Below, piece by piece: positions 33,175-44,648 of a stretch of 64,000 nt of DNA. The notes under the pieces are model-generated. The model made no database searches. It saw nothing but the letters and a program-made list of their open reading frames with translations, and was not told the origin of the DNA. Location of the stretch: contig JBAOKB010000108.1 of assembly GCA_037044905.1 (NCBI GenBank), forward strand, positions 1 through 64,000, written 5' to 3'. Each line of letters starts with the position of its first letter. The stretch's first letter is position 1. This DNA comes from Hortaea werneckii (taxonomy: Eukaryota > Ascomycota > Dothideomycetes > Mycosphaerellales > Teratosphaeriaceae). Both the position numbers and the translations under genes were made by a program.

Positions 33175-35611
33175 TCACGGAATGATGAAATTTCCGATCG
33201 CAAGTCCCGTAGACACCACCAATGCTGCCTTAGCGTAAGCAATAGAATGAAATCGCACAGCGCGTCCAGATCCAGAAGTAGTCGTCCCGCTCGCCTCCGC
33301 CTGGCCAGCAGTGGAACGTCCAGTCGCAGCCGTAACCGACTGGGTCGAGCCCCCGAGAGCAGTAGCCGCCTGAGAAGTCCTGGTCGTATCCCGAGATTTA
33401 CCACCGTCCGAAGGAGAAACAGTCTCGGTCGCACCGCCCAGCGTGATCGTACTCCCATCCCGAACCACCCCCTCGGAAACCGCACTCAACGTCTCACTTT
33501 CCAAAACCTGCGCCGCTCCACCGACAGTCAACGAGATCGACCCGCCTACGACATAAACCCCCGTAGCCGTAGAATCCTGCACGACGGGGTCCTCGCGATT
33601 CCCATCCGTAAGCGTAGCAGCCTCTTGCCCCACCGCCGCCGTCGCCGTCGCCGCACGGCCCAGCGCATCCCAGGAAATCCTCCGAGTGCCCACAGCGACG
33701 AAGTCCTTGTTGGCGGAGACGGTCTGTCCGTCGACGGTCGTGGCGGGACCATCTCTCGTGATGGTGGCGCCGTTGATGCAAGCTTTGTCCGCGCCTTGGC
33801 GGGAGAGGGTGAAAGGTTTCCCGGACTCGGTGATTTGGGTTCCCTGATCTGGAACTGCGGAGGGGTCTGGGGAAGGATCAGCTTGGCTATCGTCGGCTTC
33901 GCTGGTCGGGGTGGGGTTTTCCGGGTTGGCGATGGTGTGGTAGGGAGGACCTGGGACGGCAAGGGATGCGGCGCTGTGCTCGATATGCGGGGGGTGGAAT
34001 GTATACGGGTCGTCGGTTTGCCCGTCATTAGGAGGGGACGAATGATGGCCGTTCTGAGTCGGTTGAGGTCCAGAGTCTGTCATGTGTGGTGTTGGTGGTA
34101 TTGGACGGTTTGCAGAGGCAGCTTCATAGCTGGTTTGTTGGTGTCCACCACTCCCGCTGTCATGCTCAGTACTCTGACGGCCTGGATACTCAGGGCCTTC
34201 CAAGACCGAAGTCTTCGTCAATGCCACCGGAGGATCATAGACACCGTAGATGGCAGGATTACAGGTAGCCCATTCGCCCTGAAGAATGGAGACCTGAGAG
34301 GGCACGGAAAGGATTGGCCGATGGTGGCCTTCGAACATGGTACCGCACTCTGGCTGTGGATATGACAATGAGCATCCCGGGGCTCCTTCCGGTCGTAAGT
34401 AGTAGTCGGTCGGTGCAGGATGAACCAAAGCGTTTAGGTCAAGCCGCTGAGGCATTACGTCGAGTGCACCGACGACATTCATAATGGCATTGGCATAGTC
34501 TGCTCCTCCGGAAGCGATTGCATTGGCCGCCGAAGTGGCAGCCGCTGGACCATAGCTGACAAGCAATGTAGAGACATCTTCGGGAGCCAACGTGAGCAAG
34601 GCGCCAGCGATACTGGTCCCTTGATATTCCAGTGCGTTTCCTCCTCCGACACCGTAAGTTACACATCCTTCATACTCAGGCCCGCAAGTAACGCAGGTCG
34701 ATTGCGTAGCAGGCAGTAGACGCTGGCCACTCAGATAGTCGAAAGACAGGTAAATAGAAGGCGAAGTGAAGGTGATACCAGGTGCATATTCCTGGACAAC
34801 TGGGGAAGTTATACTCGTTGGGACATCACTCCCATTCGCAGTCTGGGGAGGAAAGTAGAAGACCTTCACGCTCTGGCCAGATATATAACAGCTGCTGTCC
34901 ACGTCGTCTTGGTAGTAGCTACAGCTTGAACTGGGACGGAAGTAATACTGCGGACATGGTGGCGAATTGGTTGGCGCCGGCGTAATTGCTGGGATACTTG
35001 CGTTCGAAGGTAATCCTAGACTGCTGAGGTAGGCGGAGTAGAGCGAGCTGCACTTCTTCGGCTTGATCGATGGGCACGAAGGAGTCGCATTGAAACTGGC
35101 TGGATGTTGGGTGCTTGTTATGTATTCGGTGGTAGAGCTCGTGATGACGATCTGAGATTTGACGACCTTGGTGGGTCGAAAAGATCCGCTTGCCACGGGT
35201 ATGCCATCTCGAGTGGTGTAGACTGCACCAGTGCCTTGAGTAAGGCGGGTGTGAGTATGCTGGATGGATGTGGATGTCGTAAGAGGATAGGTCAGGTCCG
35301 TGGATGTGAACGCATCATAGGAAGACCAGCTTGCAGCGCACTTGGACAGCGCAGCGAAATCATTAGTGTCATTATTTGGTCTGAAGCCAGTAGATGTCGG
35401 CTGTACAGACGGCTCTTTCGGTGTAGTCAACAATTCAGTGGTGTTGGCATCTGAATATGCCAGACCCGCTCGGATGTAACTGCCCAGACTCGCGTATGCA
35501 TGGAAGGGAAGCGCTTCAGGCCAATCGTCAGCAGGATTTCCCCCAGCCCTGCACGGTCGACTTACCGACTGCTAGCATAAAAGCTAGGGTGAAATAATTA
35601 TGCATAATCAT
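33175..35611 (-). CDS. Probable GPI-anchored Ser/Thr-rich surface protein
   Basis: A short first exon (35611-35566) encodes the signal peptide MIMHNYFTLAFMLAV. Splicing to 35450-33175 gives 773 residues. The 114-base intron has donor GTAAGT and acceptor TTCAG, and other acceptors I tried do not keep the frame. The protein has a Cys-containing N-terminal half, a Pro/Ser/Thr-rich middle, and a region of beta-type repeats common in fungal wall proteins (TITRDGPATTVDG, GGSISLTVGGAAQVLES, GSTITLGGATETV). The end is small residues followed by a hydrophobic tail (AALVVSTGLAIGNFIIP), which fits a GPI anchor signal. The function is unknown. It is convergent with the carboxypeptidase gene 156 bases away. 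The first exon is less certain than the rest. Confidence 0.75.
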
Positions 35612-36655
35612 AACGACCACCGCGAGCGCCTCCTGAAACGCCAAAAAAAAACAAGCCTGTGTGTCTAGTAGAAGAGACAGTCGTCCCAGGCGAGCGGACG
35701 ACTTCCAGAAGAAGAGACTGGCAGCTGGGGTTTCTACCAGCTAAACCAAGGTCAACTAACGCGCAATAGCCATGGCGAAGTCACTGTCAAACCAATTGGC
35801 ACTTCCCCTCGACGGGCTTGCAAAAGTTACTTGCGCCCACTGCCCAGTACCAACGGTACAATGGAAGATCTACCGAAGTTTGACGTCTACACCCGCCGCG
35901 GCCGTGCACCTGGAGCAACATGAGGGCACGAGTGTCAGACCATCCTCGTACTTACATCCCGACCAGAGCCGTCTTCGCTGACGGCTGTGGAAGGTGACTC
36001 AGAGGACGTCGCAGTTAAAATCGAATGCGACCGGATGATCACATTCGTCTGTGAGAATGTTGTCTATAGGCGCTCCACGAATCTGAAGCCTGCGGGCGAG
36101 GAGCGCAGAACTTTTGCTCGGCACTGAAACCTTCCGGCTTTCAATCATGTTTCGGCCCGATGTAAGATCGGCGACGGTAGTGCCAATGGAGGAGAAGGCA
36201 GTGAAACAGGAGAGAAAGATGATAATGATAAACCTACATGATACGCTCGCAATCGATCTCTATCTTGAATGGTGAGGGGGGAGGTCCGTGATGAGCGTGC
36301 TGACAGGACATTCGCAATCTTCGCATTCGTGATAACGATGCCCTGTATACTTGACCGAGCACCTTCCAGTCCGACAACTTGAATATCGGCTGGTAGAAAG
36401 GCTTATAGCTACTGGCGATATGCCAAGTTCGATGGAGCCTAAGGCACTATGCTCTGCAGACGGCGCCTGCAATGGTTTTGAAGTTGGGCTGCCATTGAGT
36501 ACCTTGGATGTTGAATTGTCATTGAGTATATGTTGAGCTGTCATTGAGTACATGGGGATGCCTCAGCCTTCTTTATCATGTATTCAACCGAAGAAATCTT
36601 CACAACGATGCAAAGTGATAGTTGGCTTTTCTAAAAGTAAGATGGCTACTCCAGA
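35612..36655. other. Intergenic region
   Basis: About 1 kb between the surface-protein gene and the DcpS gene. It includes a nine-base A run near 35643. Near 36480-36550 the phrase 'cattgagta' recurs three times at 22-31-base spacing (36496, 36521, 36543), a minor direct repeat. I see no gene. Confidence 0.45.
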
Positions 36656-37621
36656 TCAAACACTCTTAGGCACCTTCCCTTCCTTCAAAGGCAAGAAGAC
36701 CTCCTTCCACAGCTCACTCTCTTCTCCAACCGTATACGTGAGATCCAAGCGATCCATCCCCACCATCTCATCCCCATCCATAACCTCCAAATGGCTAATG
36801 ACATCCGCCAACCCCAAAGCCTTCCCCACCGCCTGCGTAGCACTGGGATCCAGATTAACATGCACGATATGCACATGGAAATGGTAGTACGTAGGCTGAT
36901 AATGCAGATAAAACTTCAACATATCGCGCTCCACATTATCAGGATAAAGCCTCTCGACCGTCTGCATAAGCGTCGTCTGCAGATGCCGTAACCACTCGAC
37001 ATCCCTCTTCTTCAGGTCGCGCACGGACCAGATATCCCTACGAAGGGGGAGGGCGAGGAGATGCAAGGAGCCGAGGGTCTTGCGGTCCCAGTTCAGGTCT
37101 GGGAGCAGGAGGAAATCGTCGGTGGGGTCGGGTTCAGAGGAGCGGAAGAGGACGTTTTCTTGCTCTTTTTTCCCGTCGAGGATGTTGAAGACCCAGTTTA
37201 GTCGGCCTTCCTCACGACATCGCGCCATGTAGGGCCGGACGTGCTGGGCGTAGACTTCTGATGTCTCGGTGACAGAGCGAAGTTGCTGGAACGAGTACTT
37301 CCTGATATGCTTTTCGGTACAGGGGTAGATCAGATTGATCTTGAGGTCCGGAGGGGTAGGTTGGTCGACGCCATTCTCCGGTAGGCTGTTGGCAAGGTAC
37401 CAATGGTAGATGTCATTTTGGCCGAGATTCTGCACGTGGGTAATGAGACGGTTGAAGGAGGCCAGATGACTTGGATCGGTATCAAATGCGCCTCGTTCGG
37501 CGAGTAGGAGAGCTGGCTCGCCAGAGATAGTGCCTTGGAGGATGATTCGACGTCCACCTTGGTCCTGGTTGAGAAGTTTTTCAAGCTTGAATCGGGTTAG
37601 AAGAGTGTTCAGTGAGGACAT
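36656..37621 (-). CDS. dcs1: Scavenger mRNA decapping enzyme DcpS
   Basis: A single 321-residue exon. The C-terminal HIT domain has the triad HFHVHIVH (His247, His249, His251), preceded by YPDNVERDMLKFYLHYQPTYY as in DcpS proteins. The N-terminal half matches the DcpS dimerisation region, and LPDLNWDRKTL with LHLLALPLRRDI are family hallmarks. It hydrolyses the m7GpppN cap left after 3'-5' mRNA decay, releasing m7GMP. It acts in cytosol and nucleus. The length is typical. Confidence 0.95.
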   Translation of the reverse strand: MSSLNTLLTRFKLEKLLNQDQGGRRIILQGTISGEPALLLAERGAFDTDPSHLASFNRLITHVQNLGQNDIYHWYLANSLPENGVDQPTPPDLKINLIYPCTEKHIRKYSFQQLRSVTETSEVYAQHVRPYMARCREEGRLNWVFNILDGKKEQENVLFRSSEPDPTDDFLLLPDLNWDRKTLGSLHLLALPLRRDIWSVRDLKKRDVEWLRHLQTTLMQTVERLYPDNVERDMLKFYLHYQPTYYHFHVHIVHVNLDPSATQAVGKALGLADVISHLEVMDGDEMVGMDRLDLTYTVGEESELWKEVFLPLKEGKVPKSV

Positions 37622-37958
37622 TTTGGGCTAGGTTGAATGTTTGTTGGATATACGAACGATAGAGAGAAAGTTTGGCAAAGTAGAGATGTGGCGCTAGATC
37701 ATGCAGATGCGGCTAAGAGCCGATCGGCTCAAAGTCGGAAATGCCCCGTAAAGGCAGGCACGCAAGGAAAACAGTGGCTGGCGAGGTAGGGTATTATCGC
37801 TAGTCGCGCAATTACAAGCAATTGATTATCTTACATCCAGTGTTACTGTTCTCTCTTGAACGCCATAACGCCACGCTCGATGCAAAACCTTTTCCAGCAA
37901 AAGCGGCTAAATCCGTCTTTTCAATGCCCTCATCAAGAAGAATTGACCTTTTCCCTTG
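37622..37958. other. Intergenic region
   Basis: About 340 bases between the 5' end of the DcpS gene and the 3' end of the POLD4 gene, both on the minus strand. It should contain the DcpS promoter. Nothing else is recognised. Confidence 0.5.
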
Positions 37959-38737
37959 TTATGCCTCCACAAACCGTGAACTCATCAACTCATCCACGTA
38001 CGCCCTCTGTGACTTCGGCTCGCCACTATCCATATCCTTCAGAAGCACAGCCAGAACCTCAATCGGAGGCTTCAACCCCAGGACATTAGCCCTCTTCCAG
38101 CGCTTGAGCCTCGCAATACCTATGCACGGCTGCGTAAGAAAAGTTCGTGTTAGCCCATCCTCAATAAAGTCACCCAAAAGACCTTTCCGCATCAACTCAG
38201 ACTTACCCCATACTGCCCACTCATATCCCACTCCCGCAGGATCCTCTCATAAACACTCATATCCTCCTGATGCAGCCGCGGCGCTAACCGCTCCTGCTCT
38301 TTTGCCCGCCAATACCGCTTGATCTGGGACTCGGAGACTTTGCGCGCCTGCTGTTCCTCGTCGCTAACCCATCCTGAGCCCTTGCCGCCTAATGCGCCCG
38401 TGTCGCTCTGCGGTGCGCGACCACCTAGGACATCCTCCGTTTTTGTCGGGTCGCCGGATTGCTTGAGTGGGTCTTCTAGCGCTTCTGGCTCTTTCGGTTG
38501 CGCTTCGTGCTCGAGTGCGTCTTGGGTAGTTTCGTCCTGGGCAGGTGACGGTTCGGCCTTTTCGTCGGCGCGGACAATACTCTCCAGAAGCGCGGGGTCC
38601 TTCTTCTCGGCCTTGGTCTCTTCGGGTGTGCTGGGCTTGGTGACTCGGTTGTTTTTGCCGTGGAACGAAAGTGTGGATTGTTGAGAAGACTGGCGGGAAG
38701 ATGTGCGTGGTGCGGCGGACTTGCGTTTCGGTGCCAT
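37959..38737 (-). CDS. DNA polymerase delta subunit 4
   Basis: Two exons (38737-38207 and 38129-37959) give 233 residues. The conserved C-terminal region reads IKRYWRAKEQERLAPRLHQED, then YERILREWDMSGQYG, then PCIGIARLKRWKRA with LGLKPPIEVLAVL, as in POLD4/Cdm1. The N-terminus is basic with QQSTLSFH, which resembles a PCNA-binding PIP box without its second aromatic residue. The middle is acidic and low in complexity. The subunit stabilises replicative polymerase delta. The frame is open upstream of 38737, but MAPKRKSAAPRT is the natural start: the upstream part has no similarity. Confidence 0.93.
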
Positions 38738-40840
38738 AGTGATTGCGGATGTACCGGAATAGATGCGACTGAACTCAGTAATGGGTTTTACCGTAAAGTG
38801 GCTAGTTAAGAGACGCTGTTCCTGGCGACAGTAGTGCGATGAATAGCAGTGAGACCCATTGGATGTGCAACATTGAACGTCTGAGAGATCTGTGCGTAAT
38901 GACGGCATGCGGCGTTGCTCAGTCAACCGCCGTTCGGGCTTCGCGCGACAAGACGCGACGCGTTGAGCTGCATACATTACGCGCATATACCTTATCAATA
39001 TGTATTCACAAGGTCCCCTTACCATGGACTGAGAGATGATTATATTCATTTGATGTCTCCATAACCAAACAAGTATACGGCCGAGGAACCTTAGCCTTAA
39101 TTGGCACTCTGGCTCAATCGCAGTACTCGCCTTTTCCCAAGCAAAAAGACAGAGTGAGGACCAAATGCGTAGCTCAATGTGAACATGGGTCATTATGCCG
39201 CCAGAGTGCATAGACAAAAACGTCAACGCCTTCGCAAACCCTCCGCATTCGATATGATGGACACTCCATACCGCTTCTCTGACATGCTCCCCGTAATCCA
39301 TCGTCACCTCGTCAACAACTGCAATATTTCCTCGCCGCCGCATGATGAGCGCTTAGAACTCCACGACATATCATACCTTGCGTATGCTTACCCACTCATA
39401 GATCGTTTCCATTGATAATACATGTCGACCTTAAAATGAGCTTCGATCGTCTGCTCAGTTTCAAGGGCAGACACCTTGGATCAATTGTTGTGGTTGGGAA
39501 GTGTTCATGGCCGTCTGAGAAGTCGCCCGTACTACTATAGATCCTGCTTTCCCAGACTCATCTCCGAGTAGCGCTCGCCACTGAGGCTGACAATCCTCGT
39601 AGTATCAGGCCTTGTTCGCATACAGACGTTGAACTCATCGCTGGCGGTGTCTTTAGAGCCAGTGTTGATTAGCTTGGACATTCCTGTGCGAGTCAGTGTA
39701 ATAGGGTCTGCCTGCATTGCACAATCGCCTATCCATTATATCATGAAACAGCATCCACGATGCGGTGTGAATCGAGACCGTAGTGGCGAATCAGACAGAG
39801 TGATCGGGAGGATCCAAAGGTCCGGTTTGAGGGAAAGATGTGCAGGTAATACCAGCACACGCGGTTTGTCTTCGTGTTGCCGTGTCGAGCAAAGCCAATA
39901 CTAGCAGCGCGCGAGGCCCATCTCGAGCTGGAAAGCAGGGTTGGCGTCGAGGGATGACCGGTGAACAGATTTAGGTGGGCGGTACTGCACCCTAACAACG
40001 TTACGAGGGACGACGCGGTTCTACTGAGTATGTAAAATGCAATACGTGCGCGGATTGACGGCTGACCATGTGAAAATTGAAGGGATCCTGAAAAGACTGG
40101 GTAGGAAATGACCAATGGATCGCACGAAATGGAGGGAAAGGTGCGATGATTGTGAATCCGGCATCCATGGTTGAAGCCCGTCCCTCAGCCTGAGATCCCA
40201 GAGCAACATGCCTTCGATATCAGCATGTAAGGTAGAGGGCAGGAATGTGTCAATTTGTATTCTAGAAGATGTTGTAACACAAGATACGAGAACGGGCGAC
40301 AAGTCGCAACAGGCAGAGCTTCGACCTTCTCCTTCGGAGAGCTTCAAGCCCGCCTCGCCCACATTCGCTGCAGCTTCCCCGGAGCGGAGAGGCTTTGGAT
40401 TCGCCAGCACACTTGTCCAGCAAAAGAAGGTGCACCGACTTACTTTTCTCCTCACAAGGGCAATCATAGGCGAACATGCAGCGTTGAGGGGAGCCATGAC
40501 TTTCCCTGCCCTGCGGCATATGACATGTAGTCCACGTCGCCCACACTTGTTGGTAGGTAGCTACGTCCGGAGGACGGTAGCCTTTTGCCCTAGCCTGCTG
40601 TTGAATTGTGAGGTAAGAAAGCGATAGATGTCATCGAATGATACACCCAGCGAGGAAAAAAATCTGTGGATCTCTGGTGGTGAAGTCAGACAGCACGTGT
40701 AGCTACTCTTTGATCTTTTAACCTGTCGAATAGGCTGTGTCTTTTCGATGAATTGTATCTCACTGTCAGTATTCTAGGCTCCTGGTAACCTCGTCATTAC
40801 AACGAAGACCACCACAGACCCATCAGGCTTCAGTTAGAAC
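38738..40840. other. Long intergenic region
   Basis: About 2.1 kb between divergent POLD4 and LAD genes. The open frames at 38192-39343 (upstream part), 40021-40497 (minus) and 40208-40627 (plus) have no recognisable domain and overlap each other. I see no RNA gene or mobile element. Confidence 0.4.
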
Positions 40841-42079
40841 ATGGCACCAGCACTCTTGGATCCCGAAGGCCAGCTAGTCAACGGAGTCAGCAATGAAGAT
40901 GCAAAGTCTGTAATGCCACCCGATGTTGCCAACACGGTAGAGAAGCTCTCCAAATACGGCAACCCAGCACTATACACGACACCGGACCGCAGGATCGAAA
41001 TGAGAGACACCGAGATCCCTACTCCAGCCCCAACCGAAGCCCTCATCCACGTACGATGCACGGGGATCTGCGGCTCAGACATGCACTTCTGGCACTCCGG
41101 GCAGATCGGCCCTCTGAACTTCGACCGACCCTGCGTACTCGGCCACGAGCCCTCAGGCGTCGTAATGGCAGTAGGATCTGACGTCCGATCACTCCGCACG
41201 GGCGACCGCGTAGCGATCGAACCCGGCGTCCCGTGCCGGAAATGCTGGCTCTGCGACGCAGGCAAGTACAATCTCTGCGAGGAAGTCAAGTTCATCGGCG
41301 TCTGTCCGTACGCGGGGAGCATACGGAGATTCATCACGCACGAAGCCAAGTACTGCCACAAGCTCCCCCACGGGGTCACATTCTCCCAGGGCGCACTACT
41401 GGAACCGTTGTCTGTCGTCCTGAACGCTGTAAGAGGCTGTTCCGATTCCCTCGCGATCGGCAAGCCAGCTCTAATCTGCGGCGCTGGACCGATCGGACTC
41501 TGCGCACTCGCCTGCGTACGGGCTTCCGGCGCCTGGCCCATCGTCATCACGGATGTAGACGAGGCGAAACTAGATTTCGCCCGCAAATTCATGCCAGGCG
41601 TCAAGACGTACAAAGTCCAACCCACCGACACGGCGCTGCAGACCTCGGAAGGGATCCGGGAGGTCTTCGGGGTGCGGCCGCGAGATGTCCAGAAAATGGT
41701 AGCCTCTCCGGACGAGTACAATGCGCCTAGCACGGTGATCGAATGCACGGGGATCGAGATCAGCATCAACACGGCGGCGCTCGTGTGTCGACGGAACGGG
41801 GTCGTAATGGTAGTCGGGGTAGGACGAAGCATCATGAACAATCTCCCCTTCATGCATCTCAGCCTGTCGCAGATCGACTTAAGGTTTATCAACCGCTACT
41901 CGGATACCTGGCCAGCAGGGATTAATGCCTTACAGAATAAGCAGGTGATGGATCTCGATGGTATGGTTACGCATACGTATCCGCTAGACAAGGCGATCGA
42001 GGCTATGGAGGCGTGCTCGGATCCGAAGGTGCCGACTGTGAAGGTGCAGATTGTGGATGATACTGAGATTGAGATGTAG
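40841..42079 (+). CDS. ladA: L-arabinitol 4-dehydrogenase (zinc-dependent polyol dehydrogenase)
   Basis: An uninterrupted 412-residue frame of the medium-chain dehydrogenase family. Catalytic zinc ligands are Cys77 (CTGICGSD) and the GHE at 101-103. Four structural-zinc cysteines lie at 132, 135, 138 and 146 (CRKCWLCDAGKYNLC). The Rossmann motif GAGPIGL is followed by ITDVDEAKLDFA, the NAD-type acidic switch. NRYSDTWPAGI near the C-terminus and PYAGSIRRFITHEAKYCHKLP are typical of fungal LAD rather than xylitol dehydrogenase. It oxidises L-arabinitol to L-xylulose in L-arabinose catabolism. The N-terminus is about 30 residues longer than the catalytic core needs. Confidence 0.9.
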   Translation: MAPALLDPEGQLVNGVSNEDAKSVMPPDVANTVEKLSKYGNPALYTTPDRRIEMRDTEIPTPAPTEALIHVRCTGICGSDMHFWHSGQIGPLNFDRPCVLGHEPSGVVMAVGSDVRSLRTGDRVAIEPGVPCRKCWLCDAGKYNLCEEVKFIGVCPYAGSIRRFITHEAKYCHKLPHGVTFSQGALLEPLSVVLNAVRGCSDSLAIGKPALICGAGPIGLCALACVRASGAWPIVITDVDEAKLDFARKFMPGVKTYKVQPTDTALQTSEGIREVFGVRPRDVQKMVASPDEYNAPSTVIECTGIEISINTAALVCRRNGVVMVVGVGRSIMNNLPFMHLSLSQIDLRFINRYSDTWPAGINALQNKQVMDLDGMVTHTYPLDKAIEAMEACSDPKVPTVKVQIVDDTEIEM

Positions 42080-42459
42080 AGGTGGGGGTTTTAGTGGTTG
42101 AAATGCTTGGGTTGTAGATAATATGTAGCTCGGCCAGAGTTTGAGTAAAAGCTTTGAGAAAGTTACACTGTTCCGACAGTCAATAGCATGTTTCGTCGAA
42201 TACTTAGAAAGCGTCTGACTAGGTGTTGAAATCACATACTCGGAAAGACATGCTCTTTGCGTGTCCGTGTCTTCTCGGGTCCAAAATAACATCTCAATAG
42301 CATAGACTCCGGCGTTGATACGCATATCGTTGGACCTCGGTAACTTCCTGATGAGGAAAAGCGGGCTTGCAATGGAATCCATCCTCCCTTCGCCATCGAA
42401 CATCTTCTTCTACTGAGAACGCTGCATGCACGATATAAGATCAAATCTCAAATCCAGTC
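42080..42459. other. Intergenic region
   Basis: About 380 bases between the LAD stop and the thioesterase start, both on the plus strand. It should hold the LAD 3' flank and the thioesterase promoter. No gene is recognised. Confidence 0.45.
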
Positions 42460-42674
42460 ATGGCAAAACCATTAGGCCTCGATCTCGCCGCGAAGAAACA
42501 GCGGACGCGGAAAGATTAGTATGAAGGACTTCGGCCAGAGATCCATAATTCGAGACGGAAAAGAAGTATGCTGATGATGATTCTGTATAGTGTATATCAC
42601 CTAGACTATCGAACAAGATGGTAAACAATCTCCAAACCCAAACCTTTCCCCTGGTCGAGAAAATCCAAAAAGCA

Positions 42675-42716
<42 letters not shown>

Positions 42717-43237
42717 GAAATCCTGAGAAAACAACCTACCCAACCAAAAAAAAATAAAATCAAAATTCAAAATAAATCACTAACGCTGAAAGCAGGGCCG
42801 ACAACGACATGTTCTCCCACCTCAACAACCCGATCTACGGCGTCCTAATCGACTCGATAATCAACGAATACCTAATAACCCACTGCAACTACAACACCAC
42901 CAGCTACCCACGCACAGCCTTAGTCGCGAACACCTACTGCGACTACTTCGGACAAGTCTCGTACCCGGGGAAACTCGACGTCGGACTCCGGGTCGTGAAG
43001 CTGGGGAAGAACAGCGTGATGTACGAGTGTGGGGTTTTCGCTGAGGGAGAGGAGAAGGTCAAAGCGGTGGGCGGGTTCGTGCAGATTTGGGTAAGGAGGA
43101 GTGATGGACGGCCGCCGCCTGAGGGGTTGGAGCCGGAGGTGAGGGAGAAGTTGGGAGTGTTGTTGAGGGGGAGTGAGCAGGATCCTGCGTTGGCTGCTAA
43201 TGGTAAGACGACTGGTGGGGGGTCGGCGAAGTTGTGA
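42460..43237 (+). CDS. Hotdog-fold acyl-CoA thioesterase (4HBT-like)
   Basis: Three exons (42460-42518, 42591-42620, 42796-43237) give 176 residues. Splicing makes the family-typical start of the fold, RKDYVYHLDYRTRW joined to ADNDMFSHLNNPIYG. The Asp in DNDMFSHLNN is the expected catalytic or substrate-binding position. The region VDIGLRV-like (LDVGLRVVKLGKNSV) and GGFVQIWV form later strands. It probably hydrolyses a CoA thioester and may be mitochondrial or cytosolic; no clear targeting signal is seen. The second exon is only 30 bases. The second intron contains a 38-base C run. Anyone starting from the internal Met at 42809 would lose the first strand. Confidence 0.85.
42677..42714 (+). 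repeat. 38-base poly-C run inside the thioesterase intron
   Basis: An uninterrupted run of C lies in the 175-base second intron of the thioesterase gene, about 80 bases before the acceptor. A CTAAC branch-point-like motif (42779-42783) lies between the run and the AG. Such a run is prone to slippage and sequencing error, so its exact length is uncertain. Confidence 0.9.
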
Positions 43238-44648
43238 GGGGGGGAGGTTTGATTCTGTTTGTTGGAGGAGGAGAGATGGTGGATGTGTGCATCGATGTGA
43301 TTGGTTTGATTTACTTATGTATTTTTTTTTTATTTTCGCTCTCTCTGTTGTGGGAAGGGGATAACGAGGTTTGGAGAGTCAAGGACATGCAAGACAGCTG
43401 GGAAAGGCAGGACAGAAGAGTCCCTATCTTTGGAGAGGGAGCTAGGGAGCAATCTCTATCCTGAGTTCCCCATATCATTATTATTCCTTTATTCATTTGT
43501 TTTCTCTTCGCAAGATTTCTAAGAAAGTTGCCCCTAGACTGCCTCAGAGGGTGAAATCTGTGGACAAGACGTATTCTTCCAGCGGACAAACCATTCTCGA
43601 TGACTCTTGCTCAGGGATTGCGGGGAGGGTAGTGTGACGATAGCATCCCTCCTCATCGCAAGTCTTCATCGACACAAAGCAGTCGATCAAGATCTCTCGT
43701 CCATTATAGTGAAAGGCAAGACAAATACACCATGTGTATCCGGCGATGACTATAGAACCAGACTAACCAAGCAAGCCTTTCGATAGAAGCCAGGCGAAGC
43801 CAGAAAGGGAACATGTCCATTCTTCTTGAAGGATAAAATGATAACCCGTTAGCATTTCTTCTCTTCAAAAAGGAAGTGAGAAGTTCCTCGGTCGCCTCGA
43901 TGAAACCAGCATGAAGTTCACTCGCATTGGCACTGTGGGGAGTGCCATACGACTTGCGCTTAGTACATGATTCCCTCGTCTTCGATCCTCATCAATATCA
44001 TAAAGTAGATCCTTGTTTCCTCCGATTGGAAGCAATGGTAGAGAGGGTTTCAGGGAAAAAGGAGACGATAATCAGCTGGGTCGGGGTAGACCGTGTGTGT
44101 GTGTGTGTGACGTTCTTTATCTTATTCTTTGTTACCGGAAGCTCTATGATCAGAGATCAAGAGGAAGCAACGTCTCCAGCAAAATGTCATTTGTCTTCGC
44201 CTCGCCTCGCTAACAGGAGAAGAGAAGGGGGGAGGGGGGAAAGGAAAAATGAAACAAAAGAAGGGGGAAAAAAATCAGATTCCCAAAGAGACGGACACGA
44301 CAAGCATGGAATTTCGTGCACCTCAGCCATAACATATCTACCATAAATACATCCATCGCACTCTCAAGAGAAAAGCTTCCGCATAACCCCCCTCCCACTC
44401 CCACCAACGCCACGCTAAAATGTCGAGATATCTCCTCAAAAAAAAAAAACAAAGTAAAAAAAAAACCTCCTTATTAAAACTCACGACCCCAAGTCCCCAC
44501 TAGAGTAGAAATGGGTGCAGCAGGGACTCAAATCGAAATCGCTCCCCCTCCACTCCCGTCCCCCCCCCCCCCCCCCCCCCCCCCCCCTTTCATCTTCATC
44601 TTCAAGCACGGCCCCTAATCTTCCAGCGCCGGGTGGAAGAAAGAAATT
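43238..44648. other. Intergenic region with microsatellites
   Basis: About 1.4 kb of convergent 3' flanks between thioesterase and BUB3. It contains a GT run (44093-44109), T and A runs, and the poly-C run at 44560. The frame at 43927-44346 is low-complexity and shows no family features. Confidence 0.45.
44560..44587 (+). repeat. 28-base poly-C run 3' of BUB3
   Basis: An uninterrupted C run 61 bases beyond the BUB3 stop, so it would be a G run in the BUB3 3' untranslated region. A second long run lies 1.85 kb away at 42677. The length may be affected by sequencing. Confidence 0.9.

Noticed and set aside
38738..39343. Upstream extension of the POLD4 frame by about 200 codons
   Set aside because: The extension has no family similarity and a composition unlike the gene. 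MAPKRKSAAPRT at 38737 is the natural start.
40021..40627. Overlapping plus and minus frames of 139-158 codons
   Set aside because: They overlap on opposite strands, lack domains and signal sequences, and have no convincing splice partners.
40834..41892. A 352-codon minus-strand frame opposite L-arabinitol 4-dehydrogenase
   Set aside because: It is a shadow of a clearly recognised enzyme and has no domain of its own.
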